Below, in pieces: positions 1 to 5,190 of a stretch of DNA of 5,250 nucleotides. This stretch comes from Candidatus Desantisiibacteriota bacterium (lineage in GTDB: Bacteria; JACRDZ01). The notes below the pieces were generated by a model. That model searched no databases and was not told where the DNA came from. It saw only the letters and a program-made list of their open reading frames with translations. Position numbers and translations under genes: made by a program. Position 1 is the first letter of the stretch. Each line of letters opens with the position of its first letter. Location: the NCBI GenBank assembly GCA_016209155.1, contig JACQWU010000209.1, positions 1 through 5,250 on the forward strand, given 5' to 3'.

Positions 1-48
1 CAGCTAAAAACTAAATTGTTTTTATATATGAACGTTACCTTAATATGG

Positions 49-111
49 TAGGAGCAATCTCCAGATTGCGAAATATAATAAAAAAAATCGCAAAATAAGA
101 GCTTGCTCCTA
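49..111. repeat. Nested palindromic intergenic repeat (REP/MITE-like)
   Basis: The outer arms TAGGAGCAA (49-57) and TTGCTCCTA (103-111) are perfect reverse complements. Inside them, TTGCGA (66-71) pairs with TCGCAA (88-93), and CAATCT (55-60) with AGATTG (63-68) can form an alternative local hairpin. The loop is A-rich. The element is non-coding and is not followed by a T-run, so it looks more like a dispersed palindromic repeat than a simple terminator. A second element starting with the similar GTAGGGGC is present at 4245. The repeat-family assignment is inference; the pairing is visible directly. Confidence 0.6.
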
Positions 112-129
112 TTTCAATAAAAATTCATC

Positions 130-148
130 CCTGCCATAGAAAGGCAGG
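130..148. other. Small hairpin in fabF upstream region
   Basis: CCTGCC (130-135) and GGCAGG (143-148) form a 6-bp GC-rich stem around a 7-nt A-rich loop, 45 bases ahead of the fabF start. There is no U-tract after it on the plus strand, so it is not a standard intrinsic terminator. It could be a leftover of a repeat, an mRNA processing or attenuation structure, or a weak terminator of an upstream gene outside the window. Confidence 0.4.
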
Positions 149-176
149 TGTTAATGGCACATCCAGATATAAATAT

Positions 177-196
177 AGGAGTTAATACAAATTTTG
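177..196 (+). promoter_or_regulatory. Ribosome binding site and TTG start of fabF
   Basis: AGGAG at 177-181 is the only Shine-Dalgarno-like sequence ahead of the conserved FabF N-terminus (KQKVVITGVGVITPIG). No ATG or GTG lies in frame close to it, so TTG at 194 is the best start. The 12-nt spacer is somewhat long. ATT at 191 would give a better 9-nt spacer but is a very rare initiator. Confidence 0.5.
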
Positions 197-1362
197 AAAC
201 AGAAAGTAGTTATTACAGGTGTGGGAGTCATTACCCCGATAGGGAATTCAAAAGAAAAAATGTGGGATTCCCTGATTAATGGCATAAGCGGCGCGGGATT
301 AATTACTAAATTTGATGTTTCTGAATATTCAAGCAAAATTGGAGCATTGGTTAAAGATTTTGATCCTTTAAAATATAACATAAGCAAAAAAGATGACAGC
401 CGTCTGATAGATTTTATTAAATATGCAGTTGCGGCAAGTGTTGAAGCAACTCAAGACAGCGGTCTGGATTTTAATAATATAGACAGGACAAAAGTTGGGG
501 TAATAATAGGTTCCGGGATAGGCGGAATTTCCTTTATGGAAGAGCAATGTGCAATCCTCAGGGAAAAAGGCCCGCGTAAAATCAGCCCATTTACCGTACC
601 TCTTATGATAGTTGATATGGCAGCAGGACAGGTTGCAATACATCACGGGGTAAAAGGTCCTAACCTTTGTGTGTCGACTGCATGTGCCTCGGGTGCGCAT
701 GCAATCGGTGAAGCAGTGCGTATCATCCAGCATGGCGACGCGGAAGTAATGATTGCAGGCGGTACGGAAAGCGCTATTCAAGCAGGCCTTTTGACAGAGA
801 TAGAGACGGATTTTTGATAGGTGAAGGTGCCGGTGTAGTAATACTGGAAACTCTGGAGCATGCAAAAAAACGCAATGCCAGAATCTATGCTGAAGTTGCC
901 GGTTATGGAATGAGCGGAGATGCATATCATATAACATGTCCGTCGCCTGACGGCTCCGGTGCGGCACTTGCAATGCAGTCTGCTTTAAATGATGCAGGGA
1001 TAAATCCTGAAGAAGTAAGCTATATTAATGCGCATGGTACTTCAACAAAAATAAATGATTCCGGTGAAACATTAGCAATAAAAAATGTATTTAAAGAAAA
1101 TGCTTATAAAATACCGGTCAGCTCCAGCAAATCTATGATGGGACATCTTCTCGGAGCGGCCGGAAGCGTTGAAGCAATAATATGCGCTTTAATCATAGAT
1201 AATAACATAATAACTCCTACAATAAATTATGAAAATCCAGATCCTGAATGCGATCTTGATTATGTCCCCAATACAGCAAGAGCGCAAAAAGTGGATATAG
1301 CATTAACTAATTCACTCGGCTTTGGCGGACATAATGCATCACTTATTATAAGAAAAATTTAA
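194..1362 (+). pseudogene. fabF: 3-oxoacyl-[ACP] synthase II (KAS II), frameshifted by an internal deletion
   Basis: FabF condenses malonyl-ACP with a growing acyl-ACP in cytoplasmic type II fatty acid synthesis. The first part (194-817, frame 2) has the N-terminal VVITGVGVITPIG and the nucleophile Cys164 in TACASG (TGT at 683-685). The second part (frame 1, readable from about 780 to 1362) resumes at [19 protein letters not shown] and has both catalytic histidines, in AHGTST (1033-1035) and MMGHLLGA (1144-1146), plus the SSSKSMMGH lysine and a C-terminal GFGGHNASL. Intact relatives have about 24 residues between GGTESAI and ASRPFD, including the PLG..GF and STRND segments. Here only two bases separate them, so about 70 bp is missing and the frame shifts. 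Adding 70 bp restores a normal length of about 412 residues. The first ORF stops at TGA 815-817, overlapping a TTG at 814. All catalytic residues survive, so the damage looks recent or is an assembly error. It leads the rnc cluster, with a 21-nt gap to rnc. Confidence 0.9.
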
Positions 1363-1383
1363 TATCTCAAAAAAAGGTAAACC

Positions 1384-2103
1384 GTGACCCTGGATGATGA
1401 ACGAATAAATCAAATAAAGGAACTGCAGAAAAAAATTCATGTTGATTTTAGTAATACATTTTTACTGAATCAATCGCTTACGCACCGTTCTTATGCTAAC
1501 GAATTTAAAGATATTAAAGTTCTTGATAACGAAAATCTGGAATTTCTGGGGGACGCTGTTTTAGGTTTAATTATATCGGAATATATTTATTTAAAATTCC
1601 CTGAATATAAAGAAGGGGACCTCTCAAAACTTAAATCCGTAATCGTAAGCAGAAGTATGCTTGCCAAATACGGCAAGGAACTCGGAATAGGAAAATATCT
1701 GCTTTTGGGGAAAGGTGAAAAAATAAGCGGAGGCAGATACAGGGACTCAATTATTTCCAATGCGGTTGAAGCACTAATAGGTGCTATATATCTGGATAGA
1801 GGCATTACTTTATCGCGTGATTTTGTTTTAAGTGAATTAAAAGAGAAGATAGATTTAGCATGCAGTGAAAAACTTCTTAAAGATTATAAAAGTATATTAC
1901 AGGAATATACCCAGCTGTATTTCAAGCAAAAGCCTATTTATGAAGTAGTATACGAAAAGGGACCTGATCATATTAAAGAATTTAAAGTCTCAGTGTCAAT
2001 AGATAGGAATGTTTATGGAGTAGGCGAAGGTAAAAGCAAAAAAGAGGCTGAACAGAAAGCGGCTTATTTTGCTTTATTAGAATTAAAAGTAATTTCCACT
2101 TAA
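1384..2103 (+). CDS. rnc: Ribonuclease III
   Basis: This is the double-strand-specific endoribonuclease that matures rRNA precursors and trims structured mRNAs in the cytoplasm. It is 239 residues long, normal for the family. The endonuclease domain (about 10-155) has the signature NENLEFLGDAVL at 49-60 (acidic residues Glu50, Glu53, Asp57) and SNAVEALIGAIYLD at 125-138. Glu129 is the conserved catalytic glutamate, while the position matching E. coli Asp114 is Asn126, a substitution I recall from other bacterial RNase III proteins. The double-stranded RNA binding domain (about 166-236) ends in GEGKSKKEAEQKAA. The start is GTG at 1384, preceded by AAAAAGG (1371-1377) at 6 nt; no better upstream start exists because fabF ends at 1362. 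It lies 8 nt ahead of the radical SAM gene, so the two are probably co-transcribed. No frame damage, unlike both neighbours. Confidence 0.96.
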   Translation: MTLDDERINQIKELQKKIHVDFSNTFLLNQSLTHRSYANEFKDIKVLDNENLEFLGDAVLGLIISEYIYLKFPEYKEGDLSKLKSVIVSRSMLAKYGKELGIGKYLLLGKGEKISGGRYRDSIISNAVEALIGAIYLDRGITLSRDFVLSELKEKIDLACSEKLLKDYKSILQEYTQLYFKQKPIYEVVYEKGPDHIKEFKVSVSIDRNVYGVGEGKSKKEAEQKAAYFALLELKVIST

Positions 2104-2111
2104 TTTAAATC

Positions 2112-3017
2112 ATGAAAAACCATTATATAATTCCAATTTTTCTCACGCGCCAGGGATGCAAATCAAGATGCATATTCTGCAGTCAGGAACACATAACGAC
2201 AAAAGATGAATTAACGCAGGATATTTCCGCAAAGATTAAACATTATTTATCCACAATTCCGGAATCAGCTAAAAACGTGGAAGCGGCTTTTTACGGAGGG
2301 ACATTCACAGGACTTGATTTTATATCTCAGGAAAAACTTCTGAGCCAAATAACCCCATTTATAAAAACCGGACTCCTCTCTGGTATTCGTATAGCAACAC
2401 GTCCCGATAAAATCAATCAGACACAGATTGATTTTTTAAAATCCTTTCATGTTAAAACTGTTGAATTGGGTGTGGAATCTATGAATGATAGAGTTTTAAA
2501 AAATTCACATGTAAAGATGATGGCATCTCTTTTGCCTGATTTTGTGCGTATACATCCTGTGCTTGTGCTTAAAGGAAGCGGACTCGAAACCCTGTATAAA
2601 CAGGGAAAATACAAACCGCTGACATTACAAAAAGCCGTAAATAACTGTCTGTTTTTTTTAAATGAAATGGAAAAGAAAAACATAAAAGTTATCAGGATAG
2701 GGCTTTACCCGTCAGATGAACTTCGTACAATGGGTGTAATAATTGCAGGACCTTTTCATCAGGCATTCGGAGAGCTTGTTATAGATGAAAAATTTTACCG
2801 TATTATCACCAAAGAAAAAGAAAAAAAAACATATAAAAATTCTATTCTGGAAATAAAATCAAATCAAAAGGACTCATCAGCTATACGCGGCCAGCACAAA
2901 ATAAACATTAAACATCTTAAAAAAAAATATGGATTTATGGATATAAAAATCTCAGAAAACATAAAAATGAAAAGAGGATCAATCGGTTTATTTCGCTCTG
3001 ATATAAAAATTACTTAA
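2112..3017 (+). CDS. Elp3-related radical SAM protein with an apparent internal in-frame deletion
   Basis: The protein belongs to the radical SAM family related to the catalytic half of Elp3 (COG1243-like, without an acetyltransferase domain), often encoded after rnc. Its substrate is not known to me; a tRNA modification role is possible by homology only. Cys16, Cys20 and Cys23 form the CX3CX2C [4Fe-4S] motif. AFYGGTFTG (59-67) is the SAM-contacting strand and loop, and IATRPD (94-99) and VELGVESMNDRVLKNS (117-132) are typical. Family members then continue with RGHT, a helix, and a G.Q.M.GLPGD strand before PDFVRI. Here His133 (2508-2510) is followed at once by VKMMASLLPDFVRIHP, so about 40 residues are missing with the frame kept. 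The C-terminal part (HPVLVLKGSGLE, IRIGLYPSDE, GPFHQAFGELV) is present. The 301-residue length plus 40 gives the usual size. The start ATG is 8 nt after the rnc stop with no clear Shine-Dalgarno, suggesting translational coupling. Loss of a barrel strand probably makes the product inactive. Confidence 0.8.
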   Translation: MKNHYIIPIFLTRQGCKSRCIFCSQEHITTKDELTQDISAKIKHYLSTIPESAKNVEAAFYGGTFTGLDFISQEKLLSQITPFIKTGLLSGIRIATRPDKINQTQIDFLKSFHVKTVELGVESMNDRVLKNSHVKMMASLLPDFVRIHPVLVLKGSGLETLYKQGKYKPLTLQKAVNNCLFFLNEMEKKNIKVIRIGLYPSDELRTMGVIIAGPFHQAFGELVIDEKFYRIITKEKEKKTYKNSILEIKSNQKDSSAIRGQHKINIKHLKKKYGFMDIKISENIKMKRGSIGLFRSDIKIT

Positions 3018-3026
3018 AAATGCAGT

Positions 3027-3044
3027 GCGAAGCTTTAGCTTCGC
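3027..3044. terminator. Perfect hairpin between convergent genes
   Basis: GCGAAGCT (3027-3034) and AGCTTCGC (3037-3044) form an 8-bp perfect stem with a 2-nt loop, in the 59-bp gap between the convergent radical SAM gene and the reductase gene. On the minus strand it is followed after five bases by TTTTT, so it may terminate the reductase transcript. On the plus strand there is no T-run. It also resembles a short dispersed palindromic repeat, so terminator function is inferred from position. Confidence 0.5.
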
Positions 3045-3076
3045 CAAATCCACGTCAAGGATAATTTCAATCGAGT

Positions 3077-4150
3077 TTAATACCCCCTGTCACCCGTTAT
3101 AATGCTTGTTACAAAATCCTGAAAATTTCCTTTTCTTTTAAGCATATTATAACTTAAACGTGTAAAGTTAAAAACAAACCAGCTTATTTTTCTTGCTTTT
3201 TGAAAAGGGATAACTATTTCTTTATATATAGTCTCATTATATTTATTAAGCGAAATATCTCTATTTAAAAAATCAAAAATACATTTTGCCGCAAGCTTCC
3301 CGCTTTTTACTGCATAATAAATCCCTTCTCCCAGGAAAGGATCAACCAAACCTGCCGCATCACCGGCTAAAATAATTCTATCTTTAATAAGATTCTGTCT
3401 TCGTCCGCCCAATGGAATAATAGCGCCGCGTCTTGTAAACATCCTCTTTCTATCACTAAATCCCTGTTTTTTTATGAATACCTCCAGATACATTTGAATA
3501 TTCTTCGGATGTTTTACTGTATATACTCCAATAGAGAGTCTATCTTTACACGGGAAAATCCATCCATATCCGCCGGGTATGATTCCAAAATCAAAACATA
3601 AAAAATCATTATATAATTCACACTCACTATCATTTATCTCAATTTCAGTTATAATTGATACTTTCTTATCAGGATATTCCATGCCAAAAAATCTGGCAGT
3701 AGTACTTAATGCGCCATCCGCGCCAATCACAAAACGTGAAGATATCCTTTCCTTTTCTGTTGATATGACAATCCCATCAGATTGATTTTCTATTGATGTT
3801 ACCTGACAATTATCTCTGAATTCCACTCCTTTTTCTATTGCCTTTTCCGCTAAAAATAAATCAAATTTTTCCCTTTTAACCGTAAACCCGACATAATCTT
3901 TCTGTTTAAGCTCCAAATATTTGGAAGAATTAAAGAATATTCTTGCTGTTTTTATTTTTTTCTCCAGAACATTATCAATATTAAAATCAAAAAGCCTGTA
4001 AGCTTTGAGAGATAACCCTCCGCCGCAGGCTTTAAAACGTGGAAATTTTTTCTTATCAAAAAGGATAACTTTTAATCCATTTTTTGCAAGCTCATATCCT
4101 GCTGAACTTCCGGCAGGCCCTGCTCCAATTATAGCTACGTCATATGTCAT
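3077..4150 (-). CDS. Geranylgeranyl reductase family FAD-dependent oxidoreductase
   Basis: This is a flavoprotein of the GGR family (p-hydroxybenzoate hydroxylase-like fold), whose members reduce double bonds of isoprenoid chains in lipids, quinones or chlorophyll; the substrate here cannot be told from sequence. The 357 residues have the N-terminal Rossmann motif GAGPAGS (9-15) with acidic Asp32 at the end of strand 2, and the FPRFKACGGGLS segment (36-47) characteristic of the family. FVIGADGALS (139-148), PGGYGWIFP (191-199) and the second FAD motif ILAGDAAGLVDPFLGEGI (259-276) follow. All motifs are in order with normal spacing, so the gene looks intact. There is no signal peptide or clear membrane span, although the basic, aromatic C-terminus (about 315-345) could touch the membrane. 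The ATG at 4150 directly precedes TYDVAIIGAG and has no upstream Shine-Dalgarno. It is monocistronic as far as visible and convergent with the rnc cluster. Paralogues acting on other substrates, such as halogenases and monooxygenases, share the FAD motifs, but CGGG and GYGWIFP favour GGR. Confidence 0.88.
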   Translation of the reverse strand: MTYDVAIIGAGPAGSSAGYELAKNGLKVILFDKKKFPRFKACGGGLSLKAYRLFDFNIDNVLEKKIKTARIFFNSSKYLELKQKDYVGFTVKREKFDLFLAEKAIEKGVEFRDNCQVTSIENQSDGIVISTEKERISSRFVIGADGALSTTARFFGMEYPDKKVSIITEIEINDSECELYNDFLCFDFGIIPGGYGWIFPCKDRLSIGVYTVKHPKNIQMYLEVFIKKQGFSDRKRMFTRRGAIIPLGGRRQNLIKDRIILAGDAAGLVDPFLGEGIYYAVKSGKLAAKCIFDFLNRDISLNKYNETIYKEIVIPFQKARKISWFVFNFTRLSYNMLKRKGNFQDFVTSIITGDRGY

Positions 4151-4158
4151 AATAAAAA

Positions 4159-4187
4159 ATTTTAAACTTTTTTTACAAATAAGTCAA
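4159..4187 (-). promoter_or_regulatory. Predicted sigma70-type promoter of the reductase gene
   Basis: On the minus strand, TTGACT (4187-4182) and TAAAAT (4164-4159) are separated by exactly 17 nt. Transcription would begin about 7 nt after the -10 box, at roughly 4150-4153, essentially on the ATG at 4150. This fits the lack of a Shine-Dalgarno and suggests a leaderless mRNA. The region is very AT-rich, so chance matches to the -10 box are common; the -35 box and the spacing are the stronger evidence. Confidence 0.5.
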
Positions 4188-4244
4188 TAAAAACTATATC
4201 TATGCCGAAATTTTTCATCTTGCAAAAAATGAAACTCCAATATT

Positions 4245-4288
4245 GTAGGGGCTTGATTTATCAGTCCTGTAAACGGATTCGATAAATC
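4245..4288. repeat. Palindromic intergenic repeat, second element
   Basis: GTAGGGGC at 4245-4252 leads into GATTTATC (4255-4262), which is the reverse complement of GATAAATC (4281-4288). Between them AGTCC (4263-4267) can pair with GGATT (4275-4279), including one G-T pair, leaving C4280 bulged, so the hairpin has about 13 base pairs. The GTAGGRGC head is shared with the element at 48-55, suggesting members of one repeat class. The matching right arm GCYCCTAC is absent here, so the copy may be half or degenerate. Confidence 0.5.
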
Positions 4289-4426
4289 TTCATATTTAAT
4301 TAAAATATTATCTGGTACATTTAGCATGGAATTTCCAGAAACTGTTCAACATGATAAGAAAGTATATTATCCAAATAAAAAACATGATTGAACCAAGCAT
4401 TTTGTCAATTAAAAGTTTTATTTATG

Positions 4427-4455
4427 TTGACACAGTCTATATTTTTGGATATTAT
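4427..4455 (+). promoter_or_regulatory. Predicted sigma70 promoter of the HEPN gene
   Basis: A perfect -35 consensus TTGACA (4427-4432) and a 5/6 -10 box TATTAT (4450-4455) are separated by the ideal 17 nt. Transcription should begin near 4462, giving a 5' leader of about 47 nt that carries AAGAAGGG (4497-4504) just ahead of the ATG at 4509. The upstream region is AT-rich, as expected for a strong promoter. TGTCAA at 4403-4408 is an inverted copy of the -35 hexamer, 18 nt away, and might be half of an operator, but six bases are weak evidence. Confidence 0.7.
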
Positions 4456-4508
4456 ACAGAAACTATATAATAATATGTTAGAAAGACGCTTCGCGCAAGA
4501 AGGGAAAA

Positions 4509-5120
4509 ATGAATATTTACGAAATATTAATTACTGAATTAAATAAAATAATAGGATTTCTCGAAGTGTCAGATAAATCTGTCTTTGAATTAATAAAGGA
4601 TAATGATCGTTTTGGAATTGGAATTACAATCAATAACCTTTATAATAATAATTATGAGGAATATAAAAATCATTTATGCTCTTCGGGATTAGCACTTGGA
4701 TTTTCCTATTTTGAAAGTTATACATATGATGTATTTCAAAAAATACTAAAATTAAAGCCAGAATTAAATAATCATAAAATTACACTTAAATATGTAATTG
4801 AAAATTCAGTGAATTTGTTTGATAAAGCAATTGAAGATTATTTAAGAAGTGTTGGCTTCACAGAAGTAATTAAATGTTTGGAAAAGGAATTAAAATTCTT
4901 TGAAAATGGAGAATATGATGCGCTTATGTTTGTTTATAATATTAGGAATTGTATAATGCATAATTCAGGTAATGCTGACGTTAGATTAAATCAAAAATAT
5001 AATGTTGGAGAAAAAATTAAACTTAGTTCTGGTGATGTAAATGAATATGGATTAATGGCAAGAAAAATAGCAAAATCTATTTGGGAAAAATATCAAAAAT
5101 GGGAATTTCTAATCGGGTAA
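4509..5120 (+). CDS. HEPN-domain-like protein, probable ribonuclease; 3' end altered by intron insertion
   Basis: The 203-residue protein is predicted to be mostly alpha-helical and cytoplasmic. I do not recognise a named family, but YNIRNCIMHNSG (143-154) matches the R-x4-H active-site motif (Arg146, His151) of HEPN domains. GLALGFSYFESYTYDVFQ (60-77) resembles the aromatic helix that packs against it in stand-alone HEPN proteins found with toxin-antitoxin and phage-defence genes. If active, it would cleave RNA. No partner nucleotidyltransferase or antitoxin is visible; the gene has its own promoter. The ATG at 4509 has AGGG (4501-4504) 4 nt upstream. Base composition is clearly more AT-rich than fabF or rnc, with many AAT, AAA and TTA codons, suggesting transfer. 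The last two codons ATC GGG and the TAA stop (5112-5120) lie within the antisense group II intron. The original end of the gene is therefore beyond the intron and outside the window; how many residues were lost is unknown. Confidence 0.6.
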   Translation: MNIYEILITELNKIIGFLEVSDKSVFELIKDNDRFGIGITINNLYNNNYEEYKNHLCSSGLALGFSYFESYTYDVFQKILKLKPELNNHKITLKYVIENSVNLFDKAIEDYLRSVGFTEVIKCLEKELKFFENGEYDALMFVYNIRNCIMHNSGNADVRLNQKYNVGEKIKLSSGDVNEYGLMARKIAKSIWEKYQKWEFLIG

Positions 5121-5183
5121 TCGGGGGCTCTAAGTCCCCCAATCCCCACACCACCTGGCATGCGGCTCCGCACCAGGCGGTTC
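5112..5183 (-). ncRNA. Group II intron domains V and VI
   Basis: Domain V: A5181-C-C-G-C-C-T-G-G5173 pairs with C5158-C-A-G-G-T-G-G-T5150 (9 bp with one G-U). A 2-nt bulge (T5160, G5159) follows, and the distal stem TGCG/CGCA is capped by GAGC. The catalytic triad is CGC (5179-5177), as in class C introns. Domain VI: GGGG then GGGGG pairs with CCCCC and CCC around a short loop. An unpaired A at 5118, seven nucleotides from the 3' end counted inclusively, is the candidate branch-point. Domain V binds the catalytic metals and domain VI supplies the branch nucleotide. The structures look intact, so the intron may be able to splice. Confidence 0.85.
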
Positions 5184-5190
5184 ATTGCAA

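Larger units (their letters stand above)
4151..4508. other. Divergent intergenic spacer
   Basis: This 358-bp AT-rich stretch between the divergent reductase and HEPN genes shows no convincing coding sequence on either strand. It contains the reductase promoter at its left end, a palindromic repeat near 4245-4288 and the HEPN promoter at 4427-4455. I see nothing identifiable between about 4290 and 4425, including no RNA gene. Confidence 0.6.

Noticed and set aside
1-51. Possible C-terminus of an upstream gene such as acpP
   Set aside because: Frames 1 and 3 are open for only 16 and 3 codons and contain no recognisable ACP ending. The frame is too short to support a call.
368-973. Long open frame on the minus strand opposite fabF
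   Set aside because: It is opposite strongly conserved FabF motifs, its translation is rich in His, Cys and Arg with no recognisable domain, and it has no ribosome binding site.
814-1362. Independent gene starting at TTG 814
   Set aside because: The sequence is the C-terminal half of FabF, and its conserved reading continues upstream of 814 ([11 protein letters not shown]). It is a fragment, not a separate gene.
3579-3785. Short plus-strand open frames inside the reductase gene (3579-3785 and 4005-4190)
   Set aside because: They are antisense shadows of an intact conserved gene, with no ribosome binding site or recognisable protein features.
4403-4432. Inverted repeat TGTCAA-N18-TTGACA as an operator over the HEPN promoter
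   Set aside because: Only six bases per arm, one of which is the -35 hexamer itself. Expected by chance in AT-rich sequence; noted only in the promoter entry.
5123-5140. GGGGG-CCCCC hairpin as a terminator of the HEPN gene
   Set aside because: It is domain VI of the antisense group II intron and has no T-run after it on the plus strand. It might stop transcription incidentally, but this is not its identity.
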